64,000 bases of DNA from Microbacterium sp. 1.5R (GCF_007667425.1 NZ_VDRC01000001.1:248001-312000), one strand, 5' to 3'. Positions 44,519-53,973 are shown, counted from the first letter of the stretch. Notes: generated by a model from the sequence alone, not told the origin. Made by a program: numbers and translations.

Positions 44519-45370
44519 TCAGACCATGCTCTTCGTGTGCCAGACCGTCTTCACCTCGGTGAAGGCGGCGATGCGCTCGGGAGAGGCCGTCACAGCGCCG
44601 GGGGCGATGACGCGCTTGAGGGTCTCTGCGGCAGCCATCTGCATGTCGACCCAGTCGAGGTCGCCGGCACCGGCGAGGTCGAGAGCGTTGACATCCTGGT
44701 GCGATGCGAGCCACGGGGCGATCTCGGCCGGCGAACCGGTGAGCACGTTGACGACTCCGCCCGGTACGTCGCTTGTCGCGAGCACCTCGGCGAGGCTGAT
44801 GGCGGAGAGCGGATGCCGCTCGCTCGCGATCACGACGACCGTGTTCCCGGCGACCAGCGCCGGTGCGACGACCGAGACGAGACCGAGCAGTGCGGAATCC
44901 TGCGGAGCGACGATCGCGACGACGCCCGTGGGCTCCGGCACCGAGATGTTGAAGTACGGCCCGGAGACGGGGTTCGCGTTGCCGGCGACCTGCGCGTACT
45001 TGTCGCACCAGCCCGCGTACCAGACCCAGAGATCGATCGCCTCGTCGACCTGAGCTGAAGCGGACGATGACGACACACCCTCCTGCGCGGAGATCTCGTC
45101 GATGAACTGGGCACGGCGACCCTCGAGCACCTCGGCGACGCGGTACAGCACCTGGCCGCGGTTGTACGCGGTGGCCCCGGACCAGCCCTTCACCGCCGCG
45201 CGGGCGGCGACGACGGCATCCCTCGCGTCCTTCCGCGACCCCTGGGCCGCGTTCGCGAGGAAGGCGCCCTTGGCCGACAGCACCTCGTAGGTGCGTCCGG
45301 ATTCGCTGCGAGGGAAGGCGCCGCCGATGGCGAGCTTGTACGTCTTCGGAACGGTCAGTCGCTTGCTCAT
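44519..45370 (-). CDS. Truncated aldehyde dehydrogenase homologue lacking the catalytic domain
   Basis: A 283-residue protein that aligns with the NAD-binding half of the aldehyde dehydrogenase family: [32 protein letters not shown] and [10 protein letters not shown]. It stops after [12 protein letters not shown], where normal ALDHs continue with LELGGK (general base Glu) and the catalytic Cys loop. Neither residue is present. The reading frame is clean with a natural stop, so this is a stable short form and not an obvious frameshift. It overlaps the full-length ALDH gene by ATGA (45367-45370). A structural partner of that enzyme is a reasonable guess. Confidence 0.8.
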   Translation of the reverse strand: MSKRLTVPKTYKLAIGGAFPRSESGRTYEVLSAKGAFLANAAQGSRKDARDAVVAARAAVKGWSGATAYNRGQVLYRVAEVLEGRRAQFIDEISAQEGVSSSSASAQVDEAIDLWVWYAGWCDKYAQVAGNANPVSGPYFNISVPEPTGVVAIVAPQDSALLGLVSVVAPALVAGNTVVVIASERHPLSAISLAEVLATSDVPGGVVNVLTGSPAEIAPWLASHQDVNALDLAGAGDLDWVDMQMAAAETLKRVIAPGAVTASPERIAAFTEVKTVWHTKSMV

Positions 45371-46809
45371 GCTGCGGCTCCCTTCAGGTACGCGGTGAGC
45401 CCCTGGCGTCCGCCTTCGCGGCCGTAGCCGGACTCCTTGTAGCCGCCGAACGGGCTCGACGGGTCGAATCGGTTGAACGTGTTGGCCCAGACGACGCCAG
45501 CGCGCAGGCGGTCGGCAACCGCGAGGATGCGCGAGCCCTTGTCCGACCAGATTCCGGCGGACAGGCCGTACGGCGTGTTGTTCGCCTTCGCGATCGCCTC
45601 TGCCGGAGTGCGGAATGTGAGCACCGAGAGGACCGGTCCGAAGACCTCGTCGCGGGCGATCCGGTGGGATGCCTCGACACCCGTGAAGATCGTCGGGGCG
45701 AACCAGAACCCCTTCTCGGGGATGGCGCAGTCCGCTGTCCACCGTTCTGCACCCTCCGCCTCGCCGATGTCGCTGAGTTCGCGGATGCGTGCGAGCTGGG
45801 CGGCCGAGTTGATCGCGCCGATGTCGGTGTTCTTGTCGAGCGGGTCTCCCAGGCGCAGGGTCGACAGGCGGTTCTTGAGCCGGTCGATCACCTCGTCATG
45901 GATCGACTCCTGCACGAGCAGACGGCTGCCGGCGCAGCACACGTGCCCCTGGTTGAAGAAGATGCCGTTGACGATGCCCTCGACCGCCTGGTCGATGGGG
46001 GCGTCGTCGAACACGATGTTCGCGGCCTTGCCGCCGAGCTCGAGCGTGAGCCTCTTGTTCGTGCCGGCGACGGCTCGGGCGATATCGCGCCCGACGCCCG
46101 TCGACCCGGTGAACGCGACCTTGTCGACGTCGGGGTGGCGCACGAGCGCCGCACCCGTGGGGCCTGCGCCGGTCACGATGTTGACGACGCCGGCGGGGAG
46201 ATCGGCCTGCTGCAGGATCTCGGCGAAGATCAGCGCCGTGAGCGGCGTCGTCTCGGCGGGCTTGAGCACGACCGTGTTGCCGGCCGCGAGGGCCGGGGCG
46301 AGCTTCCACGCGAGCATGAGCAGCGGAAAGTTCCACGGGATGACCTGCCCGGCCACGCCGAGCGCGCGAGGGTTCGCACCGAGGCCCGCGTAGTCGAGCT
46401 TGTCGGCCCAGCCCGCGTAGTAGAAGAACCAGGACGCGACGAGTGGAACGTCGACGTCGCGGCTCTCCTTGATCGGCTTGCCGTTGTCGAGACTCTCCGC
46501 CACCGCGAGCTCGCGGGCGCGCTCCTGCACGAGGCGTGCGATGCGGAACAGGTACTTGCCCCGGTCCCGGCCGCTCATGCGCGACCATGTCCTGTCGTAG
46601 GCGCGACGGGCGGCGGCGACCGCCCTGTCGATGTCCTCGTCGGTGGCCGTGGCGATCTCCGCGATGCGGGTCTCGTCGGCCGGAGAGATCGTGGTGAAGC
46701 TCGCGCCGGAGCCGTCGACGAACTCGCCGTCGATGAACAGCCCGTAGCTGTCCTTGAGGTTCAGCACGGCCTTCGACTCCGGCGCCGGAGCGTATTCCAG
46801 GAATGACAT
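45367..46809 (-). CDS. Aldehyde dehydrogenase
   Basis: A 480-residue NAD(P)-dependent ALDH. Catalytic Cys291 in NQGHVCCAGSR, general base Glu257 in LELGGKAANIVF, and VIPWNFPLLM for the cofactor site. It lies 9 bases after deoC, so acetaldehyde released by DeoC is a likely substrate; the product would be acetate. Regulated with deoC by the SorC-type protein encoded first in the operon. Confidence 0.93.
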   Translation of the reverse strand: MSFLEYAPAPESKAVLNLKDSYGLFIDGEFVDGSGASFTTISPADETRIAEIATATDEDIDRAVAAARRAYDRTWSRMSGRDRGKYLFRIARLVQERARELAVAESLDNGKPIKESRDVDVPLVASWFFYYAGWADKLDYAGLGANPRALGVAGQVIPWNFPLLMLAWKLAPALAAGNTVVLKPAETTPLTALIFAEILQQADLPAGVVNIVTGAGPTGAALVRHPDVDKVAFTGSTGVGRDIARAVAGTNKRLTLELGGKAANIVFDDAPIDQAVEGIVNGIFFNQGHVCCAGSRLLVQESIHDEVIDRLKNRLSTLRLGDPLDKNTDIGAINSAAQLARIRELSDIGEAEGAERWTADCAIPEKGFWFAPTIFTGVEASHRIARDEVFGPVLSVLTFRTPAEAIAKANNTPYGLSAGIWSDKGSRILAVADRLRAGVVWANTFNRFDPSSPFGGYKESGYGREGGRQGLTAYLKGAAA

Positions 46810-46818
46810 ATCTCGTCC

Positions 46819-47820
46819 TCAGTCGATCGTGACGTAGTCGGGGCCGGAGTAGTGGCCGGTGGTGAGCTTCTGTCGCTGCAGCAGCACGTCGTTGAGCAGG
46901 CTCGATGCGCCGAATCGGAACAGGTGCGGCTGCAGCCACTCCTCCCCCACGGTCTCGGCCACGGTGACGAGGTACTTCACCGCGTCCTTCGAGGCACGGA
47001 TGCCGCCGGCCGGCTTCACGCCGATGCGCTCCCCCGTGCCGCGATACCAGTCGCGCACCGTCTCGAGCATGAGCAGCGTCGTCGGCAGCGTCGCGGCCGG
47101 CTGCACCTTTCCGGTGGACGTCTTGATGAAGTCGCCCCCGGCGAGGATGCCGAGCCACGAGGCTCGTTTGATGTTGTCGTAGGTGTTCAGCTCGCCCGTC
47201 TCGAGGATGACCTTGAGCGACGCGTACGAGCCGTCGTCGCGACGGCAGGCTTCCTTGACCTGTGCGATCTGGTCGAAGACGAGACCGTAGCGGCCGGAGA
47301 GGAACGCCCCGCGGTCGATGACCATGTCGATCTCGTCGGCGCCGGCGGCCACCGCTTCGGCGGTGTCGGCGAGCTTGATGGCGAGCGATGAGCGTCCGCT
47401 CGGGAAAGCGGTGGCGACGGCCGCGACCGAGATCAGTCCGTCGTCGGGGTCGCCGTGCAGCGCACCGAGCGCCTCGACCGCGTCCGGGACCATGTCGCCG
47501 TAGACGCAGACCGCGGCGACCCGGGGCGTGCTCGGGTCGGCGGCATCCGGGTTCTTCGCCTTCGCGACCAGCGAGCGGACCTTGCCCGCGGTGTCCGCGC
47601 CTTCCAGCGTGGTGAGGTCGATGAGCTTGATGATCGTGTCGAGCGCCCACGCCTTCGAGGTCGTCTTGATAGATCGGGTGCCGAGCCCCGCGGCGCGCTG
47701 CTCGAGTCCGACGGCATCGACGCCGGGGAGTCCGTGCAGGAAGCGACGGAGGGTCGCGTCGTCGGGCTCACCGCCGAGTACGTCCACCGCCGTTCTGCGG
47801 CTGAGTTCTTGGGTCGTCAT
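46819..47820 (-). CDS. deoC: Deoxyribose-phosphate aldolase
   Basis: A 333-residue class I aldolase that splits 2-deoxyribose-5-phosphate into glyceraldehyde-3-phosphate and acetaldehyde. The Schiff-base Lys is in GGDFIKTSTGK and the second active Lys in GVKPAGGIR; VIDRGAFLSGRY also fits. The chain is longer than the 220-residue bacterial form and closer in layout to the eukaryotic-type DERA. It overlaps the regulator gene by ATGA. Confidence 0.95.
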   Translation of the reverse strand: MTTQELSRRTAVDVLGGEPDDATLRRFLHGLPGVDAVGLEQRAAGLGTRSIKTTSKAWALDTIIKLIDLTTLEGADTAGKVRSLVAKAKNPDAADPSTPRVAAVCVYGDMVPDAVEALGALHGDPDDGLISVAAVATAFPSGRSSLAIKLADTAEAVAAGADEIDMVIDRGAFLSGRYGLVFDQIAQVKEACRRDDGSYASLKVILETGELNTYDNIKRASWLGILAGGDFIKTSTGKVQPAATLPTTLLMLETVRDWYRGTGERIGVKPAGGIRASKDAVKYLVTVAETVGEEWLQPHLFRFGASSLLNDVLLQRQKLTTGHYSGPDYVTID

Positions 47821-48752
47821 CGTTCCTCCAACAATGCTCGTGCTGTGGTCTCGTCTGTCACCAGGACGCCGCACAGGCCGTTGGCCACGACCGTGCGTGC
47901 GATGTCGTGCTTGGCCGCGCCCGCGGTGACGAAGATGGCTCGCTCCGCGCCTCGCAGCCGCGCGAGGTCGACGCCGACCGTGCGCGAGTCCAGCTGCGGG
48001 TCGACGATGTTGCCGTCGGCGTCGATGTATCGTCCGAGCAGGTCTCCCACGGCACCGCGACGCGCGAGTTCCTCGACGTCGGATGCCGTCAGGTAGCCGT
48101 TCTCCACGTGCGCCGACGTCGCGTCGCACGGGCCGGCGGTGAAGAGGAACGCCTGCGCCTGGCCCGCTTCTTCGAGCACGGCCGCGACGGTGCGGTCGGA
48201 CTCGATGGCCTGCTTTGTCTCGACCCTCTCGAGGATCGCCGGGCTCGGCAGCAGCGACACGTGCCCCGAGGCGCGCTGGGCGATCGTCACGGCCAGGCCC
48301 GCTGCACCGCCCGAGCGGCGGTTGAGGCTGACGCCGCCGTTGAGCTGGATGACGGTGACCCCGGTGGCCCACCCGTCGGGCAGGGCTTCGGCCACCGCTC
48401 GCAGGGTGCGCCCCCAACTGACCCCCAGAGTGCGGGGCACCGGGCGCATGGCGCTGAGGTAGTCGGCGGCGGCCTGCGCTACGCGCTCCAGGGTGCCGTC
48501 GTCGCCGTCCGGCGCCGGAACCACCACGGCGGCGGTCAGTCCGTACTGCTCGACGAGCTGGCGCTCGAGTCCGAGCCGCCTGGCGCGAGGGTGGATGATC
48601 TCGATGCGGACGATGTCCCGCTCTCGGGCCTGAGTGAGCAGACGCCCGACCTTCCAGCGGGAGAGCTTGAGGAGGGCGCCGATCTCGTCCTGCGTCTTGT
48701 CCTCGTCGTAGTACAACTCGGCGACCCGGACCATCGTCACATCGTCTTCCAC
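47817..48752 (-). CDS. SorC/DeoR-type sugar-binding transcriptional regulator
   Basis: A 311-residue regulator. An N-terminal HTH (about 8-50: VRVAELYYDEDKTQDEIGAL, LKLSRWKVGRLL) is followed by a sugar-binding domain of the SorC group (LGVSWGRTLRAVAEAL, ending with VVANGLCGVLVTDETTARAL). Its position ahead of deoC suggests deoxyribose-5-phosphate or a related phosphate as inducer. I chose GTG 48750-48752 because AAGGAGG lies 6 bases upstream. A 14-bp palindrome upstream is a plausible binding site. Confidence 0.9.
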   Translation of the reverse strand: MEDDVTMVRVAELYYDEDKTQDEIGALLKLSRWKVGRLLTQARERDIVRIEIIHPRARRLGLERQLVEQYGLTAAVVVPAPDGDDGTLERVAQAAADYLSAMRPVPRTLGVSWGRTLRAVAEALPDGWATGVTVIQLNGGVSLNRRSGGAAGLAVTIAQRASGHVSLLPSPAILERVETKQAIESDRTVAAVLEEAGQAQAFLFTAGPCDATSAHVENGYLTASDVEELARRGAVGDLLGRYIDADGNIVDPQLDSRTVGVDLARLRGAERAIFVTAGAAKHDIARTVVANGLCGVLVTDETTARALLEER

Positions 48753-48806
48753 GGCATCCTCCTTCCCTCCCCAGGGTACGACGGGATCACCGTTCGCGCA
48801 TCTCAA

Positions 48807-48820
48807 TGCTCATATGAGCA
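48807..48820. promoter_or_regulatory. Palindromic operator upstream of the SorC-deoC operon
   Basis: TGCTCATATGAGCA is a perfect 14-bp palindrome 55 bases before the regulator gene. It is AT-rich at its centre and stands out in this GC-rich region. Confidence 0.6.
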
Positions 48821-48857
48821 ATCACGCCGACGCCCGCCGCGCATCCGCCGGAACGAC

Positions 48858-48891
48858 GAGAGGACGCCGACCCGAAGGTCGACGTCCTCTC
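48858..48891 (-). terminator. Hairpin downstream of clpP2
   Basis: A 15-base arm (48858-48872) pairs with 48877-48891 except for one C-A mismatch, with a CGAA loop. It follows the clpP2 stop on the minus strand. There is no U-tract. Confidence 0.55.
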
Positions 48892-48905
48892 TGAGAAGAC
48901 CGGGG

Positions 48906-49547
48906 TCAGGCGCGCTTGCGCGAGCTGAGCACCTGGTCGACGATGCCGTATTCGTGAGCCTCGGTGGCCGACAGGATCTTGTCGCGGTCGATGTCGCGGT
49001 TCACCTGCTCCACCGGCTTGCCCGTGTGGCGGGCCATGGTCTCCTCGAGCCAGGTGCGCATACGGAGGATCTCCGCCGCCTGGATCTCGATGTCGGAGGC
49101 CTGACCGTGTCCTGCCTCGCCCATCGCCGGCTGGTGCATGAGCACGCGGGCGTTGGGGAGGGCGAGGCGCTTGCCCGGCGCTCCCGCGGCGAGGAGGACG
49201 GATGCCGCGGACGCGGCCTGCCCCAGCACGACCGTCTGGATCTGCGGCGCGACGTACTGCATCGTGTCGTAGATCGCGGTCATCGCGGTGAACGAACCAC
49301 CGGGCGAGTTGATGTACATGGTGATGTCGCGCTCGGCATCCTGACTCTCGAGCACGAGCAGCTGCGCCATGACGTCGTCGGCCGACGCGTCGTCGACCTG
49401 CACGCCGAGGAAGATCACGCGGTCTTCGAACAGCTTGTTGTACGGGTCCTGACGCTTGAAACCGTACGCGGTGCGCTCCTCGAACTGCGGGAGCACGTAG
49501 CGGCTGGAGGGCAGGTCACCGGCGGAGCGGAAGGTGGGTGTGTACAT
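48906..49547 (-). CDS. clpP2: ATP-dependent Clp protease proteolytic subunit 2
   Basis: A 213-residue serine peptidase. Catalytic Ser113 (GQAASAASVL) and His138 (LMHQP), with the Asp in the DRDKILSATEAHEYG segment. In place of the usual AASMG the sequence is AASAAS, typical of the second actinobacterial ClpP. It lies 19 bases after clpP1; the two form the mixed ClpP1P2 barrel. The ATG follows AGAGGAA. Confidence 0.96.
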   Translation of the reverse strand: MYTPTFRSAGDLPSSRYVLPQFEERTAYGFKRQDPYNKLFEDRVIFLGVQVDDASADDVMAQLLVLESQDAERDITMYINSPGGSFTAMTAIYDTMQYVAPQIQTVVLGQAASAASVLLAAGAPGKRLALPNARVLMHQPAMGEAGHGQASDIEIQAAEILRMRTWLEETMARHTGKPVEQVNRDIDRDKILSATEAHEYGIVDQVLSSRKRA

Positions 49548-49566
49548 GAAGATTCCTCTCGCTCTC

Positions 49567-50157
49567 TCAGTTGGCGTCCGTGCCGCCGCCGCCGACGACG
49601 TCGGTGGCGGACTCGCGGATGTGGTCGACGAAGCCGTATTCGAGGGCCTCGTCGGCGGTGAACCAGCGGTCGCGGTCACCGTCTTCGTTGATCTGCTCGA
49701 CCGACTTCCCGGTCTGAGCGGCGGTGATCTCGGCGAGGCGGTTCTTCATCGAGACGATCAGCTGAGCCTGCGTCTGGACGTCGCTGGACGTCCCGCCGAA
49801 TCCTCCGTGCGGCTGGTGCAGCAGCACGCGGGCGTTCGGGGTGATGTAGCGCTTGCCCTTGGTGCCGGCGGTCAGCAGCAGCTGCCCCATCGAGGCCGCC
49901 ATGCCGATGCCCACAGTGACGATGTCGTTCGGCACGAACTGCATCGTGTCGTAGATCGCCATTCCCGCGGTGATGGAACCGCCGGGAGAGTTGATGTAGA
50001 GGTAGATGTCCTTTTCCGAGTCCTCTGCGGCGAGAAGAAGGATCTTCGCGCAGATCTCGTTGGCGTTGTCGTCACGCACCTCTGATCCCAGCCAGATGAT
50101 GCGGTCCTTCAACAGCCTGTCGAAGACGCTCGTCGCGAGGAGGGGTTCTGCAGCCAT
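49567..50157 (-). CDS. clpP1: ATP-dependent Clp protease proteolytic subunit 1
   Basis: A 196-residue ClpP. Catalytic Ser89 ([11 protein letters not shown]) and His114 (LLHQPHGGF); the [18 protein letters not shown] segment carries the Asp. The N-terminal propeptide is short. First gene of the clpP1-clpP2 pair. The Gly-rich C-terminus ([10 protein letters not shown]) is probably flexible. Confidence 0.97.
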   Translation of the reverse strand: MAAEPLLATSVFDRLLKDRIIWLGSEVRDDNANEICAKILLLAAEDSEKDIYLYINSPGGSITAGMAIYDTMQFVPNDIVTVGIGMAASMGQLLLTAGTKGKRYITPNARVLLHQPHGGFGGTSSDVQTQAQLIVSMKNRLAEITAAQTGKSVEQINEDGDRDRWFTADEALEYGFVDHIRESATDVVGGGGTDAN

Positions 50158-50238
50158 GTCAGCTCCTGATTCCGTGTTTCAGTGATTCGAATCTACCGGC
50201 GGCGACCGGGCGCCCAGGCCGTGTTCGCCGTCGGCATA

Positions 50239-50733
50239 TCAGGTGTCGAGATCGGCGATCTCGTGGGCGTACGCGGTCATCGAGCGGTGGTACCGCGGCA
50301 GGTGCGGCACGAGGGCGAGCAGCGCCACCGACAGGCCGGCGGCAGGCCTGCCCGCGCTCGCGAGGATGAGCGCGCGCACCGTTGCGACAGCATCCCGGTA
50401 CGGCCCGTCGGCCGACAGCCGCTCCTCGGCCGTGATCACGTCGAGAGCGTGCTCGTACTCCCCCAGGTTGCGCAGCGAGCTCGCGAGCTGGATCACGCAC
50501 TGCGGCCGGTGCTCGTCGTCGAGCCCGAGCTGCAGTGCCCTCCGATAGAGCGTTACCGCCTCTGCCGGTCTGCCGGCGGAATCCCGCGCCCCCGCTCGCT
50601 CGAACTCCGCCCGGGCGTCGTCGCTGCCCCGCTCTGCGGCGAGGGCGTCGATGCGGGCGATGGTGTCGTCACCGACCTCCTCGCCCGATGCGTTAGCCCA
50701 GACCTCGTCGATCCGCTCATCCCAGCTCTTCAT
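50239..50733 (-). CDS. TPR-like protein, 164 residues
   Basis: A soluble protein with about three helical hairpins of tetratricopeptide type: [40 protein letters not shown], then [15 protein letters not shown]. The N-terminal helix ([15 protein letters not shown]) precedes them. It probably binds a partner protein; none is indicated. The ATG follows GAGGAG. It lies between tig and clpP1 on the same strand. Confidence 0.8.
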   Translation of the reverse strand: MKSWDERIDEVWANASGEEVGDDTIARIDALAAERGSDDARAEFERAGARDSAGRPAEAVTLYRRALQLGLDDEHRPQCVIQLASSLRNLGEYEHALDVITAEERLSADGPYRDAVATVRALILASAGRPAAGLSVALLALVPHLPRYHRSMTAYAHEIADLDT

Positions 50734-50760
50734 GTCTTCTCCTCGCAACCGGTCCAGTAC

Positions 50761-50792
50761 GAGAAAGGGGCGGATGCCGCAGCATCCGCCCC
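50761..50792 (-). terminator. Intrinsic terminator of tig
   Basis: GGGGCGGATGC (50767-50777) pairs with GCATCCGCCCC (50782-50792); the minus strand continues TTTCTC. It lies 18 bases after the tig stop. Confidence 0.8.
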
Positions 50793-50810
50793 GCTCGGGA
50801 TCGTGTTCGA

Positions 50811-52292
50811 TCACTCGCCCTTGTCGGCAGCCTTCTTGGCCGGTGCCTTCTTGGCGGCGGTCTTCTTCGCGGGCTTCTCGTCGGCGTCGGCGTCGTCGTC
50901 CTTCTTGGCCGCGGTCTTCTTGGCCGGCGCCTTCTTGGCCGGAGCCTTCTTGGCCGGCTTCTCCTCAGCGGGGGCCTCAGCGACCTCGGCCTCGGTGTCA
51001 TCGGCGGTCTCATCGTCCGTGACGACGAAGTCCGACAGATCGACGGCCTTGCCGTTGGTGTCGACGACCTTCACCTTGCCGAGCGCGATGGCGAGAGCCT
51101 TGTTGCGCGCGACCTCGCCGACGAGGGCGGGGAGCTGGTTCGACGACTGCAGCGCCTCGACGAACTCCTGCGGAGCCATGCCGTACTGCGCAGCGGACTG
51201 GATGAGGTACTGCGAGAGCTCCTCCTGCGACACCTGCACGTCGGCCTGCTCGGCGATCGTGTCGAGCAGCACCTGGGTGCGGAACTGCTTCTCGCTCGCC
51301 TCGGTGACCTCTGCGCGGTGAACGTCGTCCTCGAGGCGGCCTTCGCCCTCGAGGTGGTTGTGCACCTCGTCCTCGATGAGCTGCGGCGGCACGGGGATCT
51401 CGATCTGCTCGAGCAGCGTCTCGACGAGCTTGTCGCGGGCAGCGGAGCCCTGCGTGAAGACGCCCTGCTGCGCGACGCGCTCGGCCAGGCTCTCACGGAG
51501 CTCGGCGATCGTGTCGAACTCGCTCGCGATCTGTGCGAAGTCGTCGTCGGCCTCGGGGAGCTCGCGCTCCTTGACCGCCTTGACCGAGACGGCGACCTCG
51601 GCCTCGGAGCCGGCGTGGTCGCCACCGACGAGGGTCGAACGGAACGTGGTGTCCTCACCGGCGGTCAGCGACTCGATGGCGTCGTCGATGCCCTCGAGCA
51701 GCTCGCCCGAACCCACCTCGTACGAGACGCCCTCTGCGCGGTCGATCTCGGCGCCGTCGATGGTGGCGACGAGGTCGAGCTCGACGAAGTCGCCCTTGGC
51801 GGCCGGGCGGTCGACGGGAACGAGCGTGCCGAAACGGCCGCGCATGTTCTCGAGCTCGGCATCCAGCGCCGCCTCATCGGCCTCGACCGCGTCTACGGTG
51901 ACCGTGATGCCCGAGTAGTCGGGGAGGTCGATGTCGGGACGGACGTCGACCTCGACATCGACGAGCAGGTCGCCCGAGAAGTCCTTCTCGTTCGGCCACT
52001 GCGTGATGTCGGCCGAGGGGCGGCCGACGACGCGGAGCTTGTGCTCGGCGGTCGCGTCGCGGAAGAAGCGGTCGAGGCCCTCGTTGACGGCGTGCTCGAT
52101 GACCGCGCCGCGACCGATGCGCTGATCGATGATCGGAGCGGGAACCTTGCCCTTGCGGAAGCCGGGGATCTGCACGTCCTGCGCGATGTGCTCGTACGCG
52201 TGCGCGATGCTGGGCTTGAGGTCTTCGGGGGTGACCGTGATGCTGAGCTTGACCCGGGTCGGGGTCAGCTTCTCAACGGTGCTGTTCGCCAT
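50811..52292 (-). CDS. tig: Trigger factor with Lys/Ala-rich C-terminal tail
   Basis: A 493-residue ribosome-bound chaperone and prolyl isomerase. The ribosome-binding signature is GFRKGKVP (about 44-51), the FKBP-type domain is near 165-245, and the helical arms follow. After residue 430 an acidic stretch leads into a tail of [13 protein letters not shown] repeats not found in E. coli Tig. The tail resembles histone H1-like or HupB tails and may bind RNA or the ribosome. It precedes clpP1P2 on the same strand, with the TPR gene between. Confidence 0.95.
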   Translation of the reverse strand: MANSTVEKLTPTRVKLSITVTPEDLKPSIAHAYEHIAQDVQIPGFRKGKVPAPIIDQRIGRGAVIEHAVNEGLDRFFRDATAEHKLRVVGRPSADITQWPNEKDFSGDLLVDVEVDVRPDIDLPDYSGITVTVDAVEADEAALDAELENMRGRFGTLVPVDRPAAKGDFVELDLVATIDGAEIDRAEGVSYEVGSGELLEGIDDAIESLTAGEDTTFRSTLVGGDHAGSEAEVAVSVKAVKERELPEADDDFAQIASEFDTIAELRESLAERVAQQGVFTQGSAARDKLVETLLEQIEIPVPPQLIEDEVHNHLEGEGRLEDDVHRAEVTEASEKQFRTQVLLDTIAEQADVQVSQEELSQYLIQSAAQYGMAPQEFVEALQSSNQLPALVGEVARNKALAIALGKVKVVDTNGKAVDLSDFVVTDDETADDTEAEVAEAPAEEKPAKKAPAKKAPAKKTAAKKDDDADADEKPAKKTAAKKAPAKKAADKGE

Positions 52293-52354
52293 GCTGGTGT
52301 GTTCTCCTTCTGATTTCCGCGCTGAATCGCGGCTGCCAGGCTTGTCGAGCCGTG

Positions 52355-52428
52355 TCGGGGCGACAGGAGTTGAACCTGCGACCTCCCGCTCCCAAAGCGG
52401 GCGCTCTACCAAACTGAGCTACGCCCCG
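52355..52428 (-). tRNA. tRNA-Pro (UGG)
   Basis: A 74-nt cloverleaf on the minus strand. The acceptor CGGGGCG pairs with CGCCCCG, discriminator A. The anticodon stem-loop CCCGC-TTTGGGA-GCGGG gives anticodon TGG (complement of 52392-52394). The T arm GCAGGTTCAACTCCTGT is standard. CCA is not encoded. Confidence 0.95.
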
Positions 52429-52492
52429 GGGAATCCGCACGCAGATTCAGCCCCATCGAGTCTAACGGACGGGAGCACCCTCGACCGTCCGC

Positions 52493-52498
52493 TATGAT
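52493..52498 (+). promoter_or_regulatory. -10 box of tRNA-Gly
   Basis: TATGAT lies about 50 bases before tRNA-Gly. On the other strand, TAGACT (rc of 52459-52464) could serve tRNA-Pro. Neither has a convincing -35. Confidence 0.45.
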
Positions 52499-52548
52499 CG
52501 AACAGTCGGCGCACGTCGCCGACCGGCCCCGATCACCACGGCGGGTCC

Positions 52549-52619
52549 GGGGGTGTAGCTCAATGGTAGAGTCTCAGTCTTCCAAACTGATTGCGCGGGT
52601 TCGATTCCCGTCACCCCCT
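52549..52619 (+). tRNA. tRNA-Gly (UCC)
   Basis: A 71-nt cloverleaf. Acceptor GGGGGTG/CACCCCC, anticodon loop CTTCCAA with anticodon TCC (52581-52583), T arm GCGGGTTCGATTCCCGT. CCA is not encoded. A terminator follows. Confidence 0.95.
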
Positions 52620-52627
52620 CTCTCTCG

Positions 52628-52663
52628 AAGGCCTCCGCAGACATGCGGGGGCCTTTCGCTTTT
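52628..52663 (+). terminator. Intrinsic terminator after tRNA-Gly
   Basis: A 12-bp stem (52628-52639 with 52644-52655, one T-G pair) and GACA loop, followed by TCGCTTTT. Confidence 0.85.
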
Positions 52664-52732
52664 CTTCCGGACGCTCGACGTTTCTCTGGCAGAGTCGATG
52701 TACGCAGCATCCTCGACCGGAGGTCCCACGGA

Positions 52733-53938
52733 ATGTCAGCTCCCCTCGGCGCCCCCGTCTCTTCCTGGGGCGGTCATGAGCTTCCGAAGCATATCGTCGG
52801 AACGTCCCCGCAGCGACGGTCTCGCCGGAAGCCGCGCCCGGGACTGTGGATCGGTCTCGCGGCGGGCATCCTGGCGATCGGCTCCGTCACCGCGCTGCAG
52901 ACCACCGCGAACCTCGGCTACGACGACGCGGAGGCGAACTTCGACTCAGCGCGCGACAGCGCCCAGGTGTCTGTCACGAACCTGCAGCGGTCGACCGACG
53001 ACCTCGAGGCCGCGTCCGGCATCGCGGACCAGCTTCTGCAGAGTGACACCGGGATCCTGTCCGATCCGACCGCGAAGGAGTCGCTGGGAGCAGTGGTCGC
53101 TGAAGCGGGCGACCTCGCGACAGACGCCTCGGACCGCGCCGCGATCTCGCTGCCGGACGCGGACTCGAAACCGTCCTTCTTCTGGGAGCTCTTCGGGGCG
53201 GCGGACGCCCTGAACGAGGACGCCGATGCCCTGGACGAGCTCGTCGGCGAGTGGGACGCGGAGGTACCCGGCCTGACCGATGCCGGAGCGGCCGTGCAAG
53301 AAGCGGGACTCGGGTTCCTCGGGTCCGCCGCGGCCGGTGCATCCGCATTCGAAGCAGCGCACATCTCGGCAGCGAACGACGCCATGATCGCACTGCGCGA
53401 TGCCGCTTCGGAGGTCTCCGCCAGCGCGATCCTCGATCAGTACACGGTCGACTCCTTCGTGGCGCTCCAGGACGCCGCTGCACAGGTCGTCGTTTCCGAA
53501 CAGGCCGAACTCGCCGCGAAGGCCGGACCGCTGCAGGGCTCCCGACTCGAGGTCGAAGCCTTCGCTCGCTCGCTCGCCCCCGGTGTGCTGCTGGAGTTCG
53601 ACTGGAACCCGATCGTCAACAACGCCGGCGCCAACGGCAGCATGGGCGGACTGACCACCTGGTGGTGGGACGAACCGGACCGCGCGGTCATCGAGCTGTC
53701 GAACTCGGTCGCCGAGCAGTGGCCCGCCGACCGCAGCAAGGCGCTCGTCGCGCATGAGGTCGGTCACGCCATCAGCGTCAAGTGCGAGGACGCGTACGAC
53801 TCCTCGACACAGGACAGCATCGAGAAGTGGGCGACCGCCTGGGCGATCGGCATGGGGTTCACCGACGACGCGAACGGCGTATGGGCCTACGGGTACCCAC
53901 CTCAGTCGTACATCGACGCGTCGTACGCCTGCCGCTGA
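52733..53938 (+). CDS. Membrane-anchored extracytoplasmic protein with HEVGH zinc motif
   Basis: A 401-residue protein. A basic cytoplasmic N-terminus is followed by one transmembrane helix (37-57), then a long Ala/Asp/Glu-rich helical region (about 60-300, probably coiled coil) facing outside. The C-terminal 100 residues hold VAHEVGHAI (His341, Glu342, His345) and 19 residues later EKWATAWA (Glu364), the layout of an HExxH...E zincin. Cys351 and Cys400 could form a disulfide. It is probably a cell-surface metallopeptidase or a lysozyme/sortase-like accessory of unknown target. The ATG follows GGAGG. Confidence 0.78.
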   Translation: MSAPLGAPVSSWGGHELPKHIVGTSPQRRSRRKPRPGLWIGLAAGILAIGSVTALQTTANLGYDDAEANFDSARDSAQVSVTNLQRSTDDLEAASGIADQLLQSDTGILSDPTAKESLGAVVAEAGDLATDASDRAAISLPDADSKPSFFWELFGAADALNEDADALDELVGEWDAEVPGLTDAGAAVQEAGLGFLGSAAAGASAFEAAHISAANDAMIALRDAASEVSASAILDQYTVDSFVALQDAAAQVVVSEQAELAAKAGPLQGSRLEVEAFARSLAPGVLLEFDWNPIVNNAGANGSMGGLTTWWWDEPDRAVIELSNSVAEQWPADRSKALVAHEVGHAISVKCEDAYDSSTQDSIEKWATAWAIGMGFTDDANGVWAYGYPPQSYIDASYACR

Positions 53939-53973
53939 GCGCACACGACCACCGAGGCATGCCGCCGCGCACG

